This document shows, one piece after another, positions 1 through 8,202 of a stretch of 61,766 bases of DNA (its first letter is position 1; each line of letters starts with the position of its first letter). The position numbers and the translations under genes were made by a program. The notes under the pieces are model-generated. The model saw nothing but the letters and a program-made list of their open reading frames with translations, was not told the DNA's origin and made no database searches. This DNA is from Plebeiibacterium marinum (GTDB lineage: Bacteria; Bacteroidota; Bacteroidia; Bacteroidales; Marinilabiliaceae): contig NZ_JAPDPI010000031.1 in the NCBI RefSeq assembly GCF_026013615.1, positions 1 through 61,766 of the forward strand, written 5' to 3'.

Positions 1-106
1 TATTTGCAAGATGCTTAAAATAAGATCTTTACCTAACTTGAGTTGATTTTATTAAGTATCTCATAATCTAACACTTATAAAAAACTAACTAACTATTGTT
101 ACTAAT

Positions 107-136
107 AGAGCTGGATTATTCCGGCTCTATTTTCTT
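107..136 (+). terminator. Rho-independent terminator of an upstream gene
   Basis: A 9-bp stem (107-115 with 120-128, one T-G wobble) closes a TTAT loop and is followed by ATTTTCTT. It probably ends a gene lying before position 1. Confidence 0.7.
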
Positions 137-278
137 GCACCACCGTTTAAACTATCAAATAAACTAAAACAAGGAGCTTATCCTTATACCCCTTCTACTT
201 TAGCCACTTCCAACTACAAACCCCGTACTAAAAAAGCATCATTATCTTCATACCACTCAAATAGCATGCAAAATATCA

Positions 279-324
279 TGTTATATTTTTAACCTTTTCG
301 TATCTTTGTGTTATATTTTTAACA
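279..324 (+). promoter_or_regulatory. Predicted lysine-operon promoter bracketed by two palindromic operators
   Basis: TATCTTTG at 301-308 matches the Bacteroidota -7 element TAnnTTTG; the -33 region (around 278-280) is weak. A 15-base sequence, TGTTATATTTTTAAC, occurs at 279-293 and again at 309-323, exactly 30 bp apart and on both sides of the -7 element. Each copy is an inverted repeat TGTTA-N6-TAAC(A/C), the 5-6-5 layout used by CRP/FNR-family dimers. One copy overlaps the -33 region and the other the expected start of transcription, so repression is a reasonable inference. The regulator is not in the window. Confidence 0.5.
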
Positions 325-522
325 TGCAATTTTGCAATGAGCTGGATTTACAAGTTACTATTTGATCAATTCGAAAGGATTGAAGTTACTGACTACCTGA
401 GTAACTCATAATTTGTATTGCCCTCTTTGATAGTACTAAAATCTTATTCCATCAATTATTCATTCCTCATTGTTGGGCATATACAATCCAGTATTATTGT
501 TTAACGCCCAAATATATCGGAA

Positions 523-1788
523 ATGAAAGAAAAAAAACTTCAATTAGAAAAATCTCTCAACGAATTTGAAAAAGGTAAATCCCTGATTCCGGGAGGTGTA
601 CTAGGTATTCGTCGCCCATATAATTTTGTACAAGGTGAATTCCCTATATATTTTGACGAAGGTAAAGGTGGACGGGTAAAAGACATAGATAACAACGAAT
701 ACATTGATTTTTTATGTGCCTACGGCCCAATGATTATAGGAAACCGTGAGGAAGAAATTGACAACGCTGTTATAAATCAAATCCAAAATAAAGGATTCTG
801 TTTTTCACTCACTCAAACATACCAAAACCTACTTGCCGAAAAAATGAACGAACTGATTCCTTGTGCCGAAATGAGTTTGTTTGTTTGTACCGGATCAGAT
901 GCCACAACAACTGCAATCCGCCTATCACGCTCCTATACAGGGAAAAAGAAAGTAATGCGATGCGGTTACCACGGCTGGCACGACTGGTGTGTGGAAGTTA
1001 AAGGCGGGGTACCTCAAAAACTGTATGAAGATGTATACGAGTTTAAATACAACAACATTGATTCTTTAAAAACACTATTAGAAGAGCACGGAAACGATAC
1101 TGCAGCTGTAATAATAACGCCACTTGGACATCCATTAGCAGCGCCAATACAGGAACCTAAAAAAGGCTTCTTAGAGTCAGTTAAAGAACTATGTAATCAA
1201 TATGGGATTGTTCTTGTTTTTGACGAAATCAGAACAGGATTCCGGGTCTCCTTAGGCGGTGCTCAGCAATATTATGGTGTAACCCCTGATTTAGCAGTTT
1301 TTGGCAAAGCGATGGCGAACGGATATCCGATAGGCGCAGTTACCGGAAGAGCTGAAATAATGAAAGAGGGAGAATCGAATGTGTTTATTTCTTCAACATT
1401 CTTCCCCAACAGCTTAAGTTATGTAGCCGCTCTCAAAACCATCGAAATACTTCAACGAGATAACATCCTGGATCAAATCTGGGAAAAAGGTACAGCCTTC
1501 AACAATAAAATAGAGTCTCTTTTAAAAAAATATCCTATCGGTGCAAAAATCAGCGGCATTCCTCCCATGATGTTTATCACTTTTGATAAGGATGACACAG
1601 GAACATATAAAGCAAAAAGGAATGACTTCTATACCCAACTAATAAGGAAAAAGGTATTCCTGCAACCTTATCACCATGGATATATCTGCCACCGACATAC
1701 TCAGGAAGATTTGGATTATACTGTAAATGCAATTGAGGAAGCATTAATTTATTTGAAAGAAAAATATTATCAGGCAAGAAGTGTGTAA
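523..1788 (+). CDS. kat: Class III aminotransferase, probable 3-aminobutyryl-CoA aminotransferase (Kat)
   Basis: PLP-dependent aminotransferase of the glutamate-1-semialdehyde-aminomutase-like class III fold, 421 residues. The pyridine-binding Asp is D234 in FDEIRTG and the Schiff-base lysine is K262 in FGKAMANG; CTGSDATT near residues 122-129 is the phosphate-binding turn. It heads a complete lysine-degradation operon that lacks kal (3-aminobutyryl-CoA ammonia-lyase). In Candidatus Cloacimonas a class III enzyme, Kat, transfers the amino group of 3-aminobutyryl-CoA to 2-oxoglutarate, giving acetoacetyl-CoA and glutamate; that role fits here, with a thiolase at the other end of the operon. 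Family and fold are seen in the sequence; the substrate is inferred from context. The alternative, a heme-pathway HemL, is unlikely given the neighbours. The next gene starts three bases after its stop. Confidence 0.8.
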   Translation: MKEKKLQLEKSLNEFEKGKSLIPGGVLGIRRPYNFVQGEFPIYFDEGKGGRVKDIDNNEYIDFLCAYGPMIIGNREEEIDNAVINQIQNKGFCFSLTQTYQNLLAEKMNELIPCAEMSLFVCTGSDATTTAIRLSRSYTGKKKVMRCGYHGWHDWCVEVKGGVPQKLYEDVYEFKYNNIDSLKTLLEEHGNDTAAVIITPLGHPLAAPIQEPKKGFLESVKELCNQYGIVLVFDEIRTGFRVSLGGAQQYYGVTPDLAVFGKAMANGYPIGAVTGRAEIMKEGESNVFISSTFFPNSLSYVAALKTIEILQRDNILDQIWEKGTAFNNKIESLLKKYPIGAKISGIPPMMFITFDKDDTGTYKAKRNDFYTQLIRKKVFLQPYHHGYICHRHTQEDLDYTVNAIEEALIYLKEKYYQARSV

Positions 1789-1791
1789 TAA

Positions 1792-2850
1792 ATGGTGAGC
1801 AAGCACACACTTGACACTAGTGAACACAAGCATGAAAACCAAAAACCATTAACTAATTACAAAGAGATGGAAAACTATAAATCAAATAAAGGAATTGGAG
1901 ATTTATTCACTCCGCCCAATGCTGATGAGATGCGGGCCTTTTTCAGGGCTAAAAACAAACAAATGAAAAGTAAGCTATCCACCATCCCGGAGGCTATTGA
2001 AGCTCACTTACACGATGGTGATTACATTGCAATAGGAGGTTTTGGCGGAGTAAGGATACCTACCGCTCTAATCCACCAAATTATCAAAAGCAACAAAAAG
2101 AATCTTGGTTTTGCAGGCCATGTATCCACCCACGATTGTCAATTACTCAGTGCTGGAAAGTGCTTTGACAGGTGCGACGCTGCTTATATCGTAGGATTGG
2201 AAGCCAGGGGGCTTTCAAAAAATGCACGTCGAATGTTTGAATCTGGAAAGGTAAAAGTAACCGAATGGTCAAACGGAGCACTTTCCTGGCGTTTTAAAGC
2301 AGCAGCCATGGGACTACCATACCTGCCATCGAGGGTAATGCTTGGCACCGACACCTTTAAACACTCTGCAGCCATAGAAATCGAGTGCCCGTTTACAAAC
2401 CAAAAACTGGCAGCTCTTCCTGCTTTATACCCTGACGTAGCCCTACTCCATGTACACCGGGCTGATATTTACGGAAACTGTCAAATTGATGGAATTCTGG
2501 TTGCTGATGACGATATTGCCAAGGCTTCAAAACGTGTGATTGTAACAACTGAAAAAATAATTTCCAACGAAGAGATTAGAAGAGAACCAGGAAAAACAGT
2601 AATCCCATACTGGTGTGTAGACGCAGTTATTGAAATGCCCTATGGTTCATACCCGGGAAATATGCCTGGTGAATATTTCTCTGATGAAGAACACCTAAAA
2701 GAGTGGCTTAGGGTTGAAAAGGATATTGATGAACTAGAAAAGTTTCTTTACAAAAACATTTATTCCTGCACTGATTTCTATGAATATATTGAGAAAAATG
2801 GAGGGATGAATAAGATAAAGGAATTGATACAAGCAGAGCATCTTTATTAA
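1792..2850 (+). CDS. CoA-transferase alpha subunit (GctA/AtoD-like)
   Basis: Family I CoA-transferase alpha subunit, 352 residues, pairing with the next gene. The conserved fold starts near residue 57 (HDGDYIAIGGFGG, about 72-84), so about 56 residues precede the usual family start; initiation at M57 or M26 is possible, although the ATG at 1792 is only three bases after the kat stop. Length without the extension is close to glutaconate CoA-transferase A and longer than AtoD. In this pathway Kce releases acetoacetate, and a CoA-transferase would activate it to acetoacetyl-CoA using another acyl-CoA as donor. The acyl-CoA donor cannot be read from the sequence. Confidence 0.8.
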   Translation: MVSKHTLDTSEHKHENQKPLTNYKEMENYKSNKGIGDLFTPPNADEMRAFFRAKNKQMKSKLSTIPEAIEAHLHDGDYIAIGGFGGVRIPTALIHQIIKSNKKNLGFAGHVSTHDCQLLSAGKCFDRCDAAYIVGLEARGLSKNARRMFESGKVKVTEWSNGALSWRFKAAAMGLPYLPSRVMLGTDTFKHSAAIEIECPFTNQKLAALPALYPDVALLHVHRADIYGNCQIDGILVADDDIAKASKRVIVTTEKIISNEEIRREPGKTVIPYWCVDAVIEMPYGSYPGNMPGEYFSDEEHLKEWLRVEKDIDELEKFLYKNIYSCTDFYEYIEKNGGMNKIKELIQAEHLY

Positions 2851-2930
2851 TACATACACCTCAATGCCTTTTACATAGAAGTTTAACCTGATTTGAGGAT
2901 ACTAATAATTGAAAAATAAAATCTACAAAT

Positions 2931-3710
2931 ATGAAAACTAGTTATAACGCAATGGAGCTCATGATAACCATCGCTTCCCGAAATCTGGAAGATGGTGCTA
3001 TGGTTGTTGTAGGAACCGGGGTTCCTTGTGCTGCTGCCATGCTGGCACAACTAACAAAATCTCCTAATCTAACAATCATGTTTGAAGCTGGAGGAATTGC
3101 CCCTCTCCTACCCACCATGCCAATTTCAGTAGGAGATTCCAGAACCACCCACAAAGGTTTAAAAGCAACCTCAATGGCAGAAATAATGGAATTGTGCCAG
3201 GCCGGTGTTGTAGACTATTGCTTTTTAGGAGGTGCTCAAATCGATAAGTATGGAAACCTGAACTCTACCATGATTGGTGAGGATTACCAAAAACCAACAA
3301 CCAGATTTCCGGGAAGTGGAGGCGCAAACGATCTGGCGTCACTCTGCTGGAGGACTTTGGTGGTTACCCCTCAAAACAAAAAACGGTTTGCCAACAAAGT
3401 TGATTTCATTACCACACCGGGTTTTATAAAAGGAGGAACTTCAAGGGTTGAAGCTGGATTACCAAAAGATACCGGCCCATATAAAGTCATTACAGATATA
3501 GGTGTTTATGGTTATCACCCAAAAACTAAAGAAATGATGTTGCTATCGCTACATCCAGGTAAAACTTTAGAAGATGTAAAAGAAAATGCGGAATTTGAAA
3601 TATTGATTCCTGACAATTTCGAAACAACAGTTGAACCAACTGCTGATGAATTAAAGATATTAAGAGAAAAAGTTGATCCGTCAGGAGTAATTATTGGTCG
3701 AGGTGAATAA
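2931..3710 (+). CDS. CoA-transferase beta subunit (GctB-like)
   Basis: Catalytic partner of the preceding alpha subunit, 259 residues. The segment IMFEAGGIAP places E52 where GctB-type enzymes carry the glutamate that forms the glutamyl-CoA thioester. It also has PGSGGANDLAS near residues 126-136, typical of the family. An 80-base gap separates it from the alpha gene. Expected role: CoA transfer onto acetoacetate made by Kce. Exact acceptor and donor are inferred; a glutaconate or other dicarboxylate substrate cannot be excluded, but the operon speaks for acetoacetate. Confidence 0.8.
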   Translation: MKTSYNAMELMITIASRNLEDGAMVVVGTGVPCAAAMLAQLTKSPNLTIMFEAGGIAPLLPTMPISVGDSRTTHKGLKATSMAEIMELCQAGVVDYCFLGGAQIDKYGNLNSTMIGEDYQKPTTRFPGSGGANDLASLCWRTLVVTPQNKKRFANKVDFITTPGFIKGGTSRVEAGLPKDTGPYKVITDIGVYGYHPKTKEMMLLSLHPGKTLEDVKENAEFEILIPDNFETTVEPTADELKILREKVDPSGVIIGRGE

Positions 3711-3831
3711 GCCCTCTCAATCTCCCACGAAATTGGAGAAATAGTAAGCGCTTATTTATTTTACAAATGTTAACTCCTCACTAATAATTGATTACTGATT
3801 TGTCTTGTTAATAAATATACGTTTCTCAACC

Positions 3832-3864
3832 AATCCTCACGGGTTTTAAAAACCTGTGAGGATT
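3832..3864 (+). other. Strong intra-operon stem-loop before kce
   Basis: AATCCTCACGGGTTT (3832-3846) pairs with its near-perfect complement ending at 3864 (one G-T wobble), leaving a loop of only three bases. No T-run follows, so it is more likely an mRNA processing or stability element than a terminator. It also contains the GTG that would otherwise extend kce upstream, which argues for the ATG at 3925. Confidence 0.6.
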
Positions 3865-3924
3865 AGAAAAAGAAAAAACTCTGTGACCTGGTGTCTCTAT
3901 GTTCATCTTTTAAAATCTACTACA

Positions 3925-4752
3925 ATGAAAAAAATGATTATAACATGTGCTGTATGCGGAGCGGAAACCACTCGGGAGCACAACCCCAATTTACCGTTAA
4001 CACCATTGGAAATAGCAGAATCAACCTATGAAGCCTACAAGAAAGGTGCTTCAATAGTTCACTTGCATGTTCGCGATAAAAACGGGGCCCCAACACAGGA
4101 TCCTGAAATTTTTAAGGAAGCTATTAAACTGATAAGGGAAAGGTGTGATATTGTAATTGAGATTACAACGGGTGGTGCAGTAGGCATGACCGACGATGAA
4201 CGTGTTGCTGTTATCGAAGCCATCCAACCAGAAATGGCATCACTGGACTGCGGCACTGTAAATTTTGGTAACGATTACATTGTAAATACGCTACCTACCA
4301 TGAGGCGCTTTGCCAAAGAAATGCTGAAATATAATGTTCGCCCAACACTTGAGTGTTTCGATATTTCGCATGTTATAGCTGCTGATGCACTAATTAAGGA
4401 AGGTCTTTTAAAACCTCCTTACCATTATGGATTTGTAATGAACGTACCGGGGGCTTTACCCTATGATGCTGAGATACTCCAGTTTTTGGTAAACAGATTG
4501 CCACAGGGAGCAAACTGGACTGTTATGGGGGTTGGTAAAGCCTGCCTTCCTGCTCATTATGGAGTGTTTGCTATTGGAAATGGTTTTATCAGGGTTGGCT
4601 TTGAAGATAACGTTTACTACTCAAAAGGAGTACTGGCTGATAGCAATGCCCAACTGGTTGAACGAACAGCCAAACTTGCTAAAGATGCCGGGTACGACAT
4701 TGCCTCTCCTGCTGATGTCAGAGAAATATTTGAATTAAAAGGTATTAGCTGA
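3925..4752 (+). CDS. kce: 3-keto-5-aminohexanoate cleavage enzyme
   Basis: Zinc-dependent Claisen-type condensation/cleavage enzyme of the BKACE (DUF849) family: 5-amino-3-oxohexanoate plus acetyl-CoA gives 3-aminobutyryl-CoA and acetoacetate. With the start at ATG 3925 the protein has 275 residues, the normal family length, and the metal motif VHLHVRD places the zinc histidines at H46 and H48, the same numbers as in the characterised Cloacimonas enzyme; E227 in GFEDN is the probable third ligand. An upstream in-frame GTG (3856) lies inside a hairpin and is rejected. Located between the CoA-transferase and kdd, the order expected for lysine fermentation genes. Confidence 0.95.
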   Translation: MKKMIITCAVCGAETTREHNPNLPLTPLEIAESTYEAYKKGASIVHLHVRDKNGAPTQDPEIFKEAIKLIRERCDIVIEITTGGAVGMTDDERVAVIEAIQPEMASLDCGTVNFGNDYIVNTLPTMRRFAKEMLKYNVRPTLECFDISHVIAADALIKEGLLKPPYHYGFVMNVPGALPYDAEILQFLVNRLPQGANWTVMGVGKACLPAHYGVFAIGNGFIRVGFEDNVYYSKGVLADSNAQLVERTAKLAKDAGYDIASPADVREIFELKGIS

Positions 4753-4898
4753 CTCTTTATTTTGCTAGCAGCTATAATCAAGAGGGTTAAATCCGTCAAT
4801 ATTGATAATGATTCAATAAAAATAACAATATAAAGAAGGGGAATAGAGAAGAATCCTGGGAATACGCAGGAAAATCACAAAATACATAATTTATAAGC

Positions 4899-5942
4899 AT
4901 GCAACCAAAAGGAAATAAATACGGAACACATCGGGTAATAGAACCCCAGGGAGTTTTACCTCAACCTGCCTCTGTTGTAGATAATGATATGAGCATACTT
5001 TACGACAATGAAATATTAATTGATGTTGATATATTAAATATCGATTCGGCAAGTTTTACCCAGATCAAAGAACAGGCAAATGGAAATATCGACCTCATCA
5101 AATCCATCATAAAAAACCTAGTTGCCAAGCAAGGTAAAATGAAGAATCCGGTTACCGGTTCCGGGGGTATGTTAATTGGAACTGTTAAAAACATAGGTAA
5201 TTCACTGGCCGGAAACATCGACATAAAGCCTGGAGATAAAATTGCCACTTTGGTTTCACTTTCGCTAACACCCCTGAAAATTGAGCAAATTATTGAGATC
5301 CGTCCTGAAATAGACCAGGTTAAAGTTAAAGCCAAAGCCATTCTTTTTGAAAGCGGCATTTATGCCAAACTCCCCCCTGATATCCCGGAAACACTTTCTT
5401 TAGCTGTTTTGGATATTTGTGGGGCTCCCGCGCAAACTGCCAGACTGGTAAAAAAAGGCGATACAGTGGCAATTATTGGTGCCGGAGGAAAATCGGGTCT
5501 TCTATGCTGTGCTATTGCCAAAGAAGTGGTTGGAGAAAACGGGACTGTAATTGGTGCTGACTACAGTAATGAAAGCATTGAAAGGCTAAAATTTATTGAC
5601 GTCTGCGACCATGTTATAAAACTAAATGCCGCCAATGCATTAGAGTGCTACGAATCAATCAACAAACTCACCAATGGTTACATGGCTGATGTTGTTATTA
5701 ACAATGTCAATATCCCAAATACAGAGATGGGTTCAGTATTAATGTGTAAAGACCGAGGAACAGTCTATTTCTTTAGCATGGCAACTTCATTTACAAAAGC
5801 AGCTTTAGGTGCCGAGGGGGTTGGAAAAGATATTAACATGCTCATTGGAAACGGCTATGCCAAAGGCCATGCAGAAACAGCAATGGATTTATTAAGACGC
5901 AACGCCAAAATAAGAGCCTTGTATGATGAGCTATATGGATAA
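4899..5942 (+). CDS. kdd: L-erythro-3,5-diaminohexanoate dehydrogenase
   Basis: NAD(P)-dependent oxidative deaminase that converts 3,5-diaminohexanoate to 5-amino-3-oxohexanoate, the substrate of Kce. The 347-residue protein begins with the family-typical KYGTHRVIEPQGVLPQ and carries the dinucleotide-binding turn AIIGAGGKSG at residues 191-200. No catalytic zinc-binding motif of ordinary alcohol dehydrogenases is present, as is usual for Kdd. It lies 146 bases after kce and 27 bases before kamA, so translation is probably coupled to one mRNA. Confidence 0.93.
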   Translation: MQPKGNKYGTHRVIEPQGVLPQPASVVDNDMSILYDNEILIDVDILNIDSASFTQIKEQANGNIDLIKSIIKNLVAKQGKMKNPVTGSGGMLIGTVKNIGNSLAGNIDIKPGDKIATLVSLSLTPLKIEQIIEIRPEIDQVKVKAKAILFESGIYAKLPPDIPETLSLAVLDICGAPAQTARLVKKGDTVAIIGAGGKSGLLCCAIAKEVVGENGTVIGADYSNESIERLKFIDVCDHVIKLNAANALECYESINKLTNGYMADVVINNVNIPNTEMGSVLMCKDRGTVYFFSMATSFTKAALGAEGVGKDINMLIGNGYAKGHAETAMDLLRRNAKIRALYDELYG

Positions 5943-5969
5943 TAAATCTAAGCAAAAAAAATCTACAAT

Positions 5970-7250
5970 ATGAAAAGAGAATTTAAAAACGTTGAATACA
6001 AACACATACCTCTGTTTAAAGATGTTACTACAGATGATTGGAATAACTGGAAATGGCAGATGCGTAATGCTATCCGCGATATTCCAACACTGGAAAAAGT
6101 AATAAAGCTAACAGATGAAGAGCGCGATCATCTATCCCAGACACTCGATAAGTTTAAGATGGCCATCACTCCTTATTATGCAGCTTTAATGGACAAGGAA
6201 AATCCCGATTGCCCTGTCAGGATGATGGCCGTACCCCAATTACGAGAGCTTTATGTAGCACCTTCGGATCTAAGTGATCCGTTGCACGAAGATGTAGATT
6301 CACCGGTTTCCGGGTTAACGCACCGCTATCCCGACAGGGCATTGTTAATGGTAACACGAGAGTGTTCAATGTATTGCAGACATTGCACAAGGCGCAGGAT
6401 AGTTGGAGAAACAGATACTAATACCGGGAAAGATCAATTACAAAAAGATTTTGAATACATCCGAAATAACCCAGAGTTAAGGGACATCATTATATCCGGT
6501 GGTGATCCTTTGGTATTAAGCGACGATCAGATTGATTACATATTAACAGAACTTCGCAAAATTGATCATGTTGAGATTATTCGCATTGGAAGTCGTATGC
6601 CAGTGGTTCTTCCACAACGCATAACCGATAACCTCTGCCAGATCATAAAAAAACACCATCCCGTATATGTAAACACGCATTTCAACCATCCTAAGGAGGT
6701 TACTATTGAAGCTCAGCGTGCCTGCGAAAAACTGGCGGATGCAGGAATTCAGTTAGGCAATCAGTCGGTTTTATTAAAAGGCATAAACGATTGTTCAAAT
6801 ATTATGAAAGGCCTGGTGCACGACTTGCTTATGATTAGAGTTAAGCCCTATTATATTTATCAATGTGATTTATCTGAAGGCATATCGCATTTCAGAACAA
6901 CTATTTCAAAAGGAATTGAGATCATTGAAAATTTACGCGGGCATACTTCAGGTATGGCGGTACCTACATTTGTTGTTGATGCTCCGGGAGGAGGAGGAAA
7001 GATTCCTGTTATGCCAGATTACCTCATTTCACAAACTGAAAAACGGGTAGTGCTCAGGAACTATGAAGGAATGATCTCGAGCTACGAACAACCCGATGAT
7101 TATCATGGCCATAATCGTGAAGATTGTGAATTCTGTCAAAACGAATTTTTATGGGCTAAAGATGGAGTTGCAAAACTACTAAATGAAGGCGGAACCCTGA
7201 GACCACGAGAGTTAAGAAGGGAAATGAGAACAAACGGAGACAAGGGATAA
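5970..7250 (+). CDS. kamA: Lysine 2,3-aminomutase
   Basis: Radical SAM, PLP-dependent enzyme converting L-lysine to L-beta-lysine. The [4Fe-4S] motif CSMYCRHC gives C132, C136 and C139; SGGDP at 176-180 is the SAM-binding element; the PLP lysine is K344 in GGGGKIP. C275 and the C-terminal pair C386/C389 (CEFC) correspond to the zinc site seen in the clostridial enzyme. At 426 residues it matches true KamA rather than the shorter EpmB. It supplies the first step of the pathway encoded around it, followed 85 bases later by the kamB-kamC-kamD-kamE block. Confidence 0.95.
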   Translation: MKREFKNVEYKHIPLFKDVTTDDWNNWKWQMRNAIRDIPTLEKVIKLTDEERDHLSQTLDKFKMAITPYYAALMDKENPDCPVRMMAVPQLRELYVAPSDLSDPLHEDVDSPVSGLTHRYPDRALLMVTRECSMYCRHCTRRRIVGETDTNTGKDQLQKDFEYIRNNPELRDIIISGGDPLVLSDDQIDYILTELRKIDHVEIIRIGSRMPVVLPQRITDNLCQIIKKHHPVYVNTHFNHPKEVTIEAQRACEKLADAGIQLGNQSVLLKGINDCSNIMKGLVHDLLMIRVKPYYIYQCDLSEGISHFRTTISKGIEIIENLRGHTSGMAVPTFVVDAPGGGGKIPVMPDYLISQTEKRVVLRNYEGMISSYEQPDDYHGHNREDCEFCQNEFLWAKDGVAKLLNEGGTLRPRELRREMRTNGDKG

Positions 7251-7335
7251 TATATTAGAGATGAGCAAATGAGAGCTGAGTTAAAAAGGGGAAAGTGATG
7301 AAGAAATGTAAAAACAGCTTGAAATAAATGCACCA

Positions 7336-8202
7336 ATGGACAAACCTGTATGGACATATCATTTTTTAGATAATACCACATTTATTTTGGGTAACAACAA
7401 AAATGCGGGTAAAACTACCTTTATGAATCTTGCATTGAACAGGGTTCGGGAGGTAGTTACTCCTGCATTTTTATCAATTGGCATTGATGGTGAACCCCTG
7501 GACTTGATTGATGGCAGGACTAAACCTCAGATCAGGACCTTATGCGGAGACATTTTGGTAACTACTTACCCCATGATTCAGAAAAGTGAAGGTAAGTATA
7601 AGTTGTTAAAGGTATTTCCATACCATACAGTACTTGGCCAACTTGTAATAGCAGAAACCCTAAGAGCTGGTTGTATTGAGCTGGTTGGACCAGAAAACAA
7701 TACCCAATTAACAGAGGTTATTGCATATTTAAAAGGTGTGCTAGGGTGCAAGCATATTATTATTGATGGTGCAGCCAACCGAAAAACACCTTTGAGCTCA
7801 ATTGACAACTCCGGATTCTTTTATGTTTTTCAGGCTAATAAAAGAACATTAAATAAAGTATTGGAAACGTGCCGTTTATTGTCCTATTGTGCATCACTAC
7901 CAACATACAATCCTAAAACAGAACTGGATCCATATGTAGTTGAAGGCGCATTTACAACTAACAAACTCAATAAGATACCAATAGAATACGACATTATTGT
8001 TATCGACAATTTAAGTTCCGTTTTTATCACTTACAAACAACTTATCAGGTTATCCAATTATAAAAAACTGATGGTAAAAAAGCAATTTAGTCTTCATGCT
8101 TTTGTTGCTATATTAAAAGATATTGACATCAGGGAACTCAAAGAACGATTTAAGAAAAACAATATAAAAGAAGAATTAATCATTAATCCATATGTCAATT
8201 AA
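7336..8202 (+). CDS. kamB: KamB, putative lysine 5,6-aminomutase reactivase subunit
   Basis: 288-residue protein with an N-terminal P-loop GNNKNAGKTT (residues 19-28; K26, T27), so it binds nucleotide. The position between kamA and kamD and the overlap with the next gene match the kamB/kamC pair of other lysine fermenters, named as reactivase components for the coenzyme-B12 enzyme KamDE. The reactivase role is established by family naming and context, not by anything visible in the sequence. An alternative ATG is at 7328 in another frame and is not used. Overlaps kamC by 11 bases. Confidence 0.8.
   Translation: MDKPVWTYHFLDNTTFILGNNKNAGKTTFMNLALNRVREVVTPAFLSIGIDGEPLDLIDGRTKPQIRTLCGDILVTTYPMIQKSEGKYKLLKVFPYHTVLGQLVIAETLRAGCIELVGPENNTQLTEVIAYLKGVLGCKHIIIDGAANRKTPLSSIDNSGFFYVFQANKRTLNKVLETCRLLSYCASLPTYNPKTELDPYVVEGAFTTNKLNKIPIEYDIIVIDNLSSVFITYKQLIRLSNYKKLMVKKQFSLHAFVAILKDIDIRELKERFKKNNIKEELIINPYVN

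Larger units (their letters stand above)
1..522. other. Intergenic region upstream of the lysine operon
   Basis: No gene was found here. It holds a terminator for a gene outside the window (107-136) and the predicted lysine-operon promoter with a repeated palindrome (279-324). In the leader there is a small hairpin with 7-bp arms AGTTACT/AGTAACT (384-390/400-406) and a 6-bp arm pair TTGGGC/GCCCAA (473-478/506-511) ending 11 bases before the first start codon. I see no recognisable lysine or cobalamin riboswitch. Confidence 0.6.

Noticed and set aside
310-522. Lysine or cobalamin riboswitch in the lysine-operon leader
   Set aside because: Only short hairpins are visible; I find no B12-box-like or L-box-like conserved core.
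523-1788. HemL (glutamate-1-semialdehyde aminomutase)
   Set aside because: Fold is shared, but the operon position and the missing kal favour 3-aminobutyryl-CoA aminotransferase.
3856-3924. GTG-initiated upstream extension of kce
   Set aside because: The GTG lies in a strong hairpin, and the ATG at 3925 gives the family length and zinc-histidine numbering.
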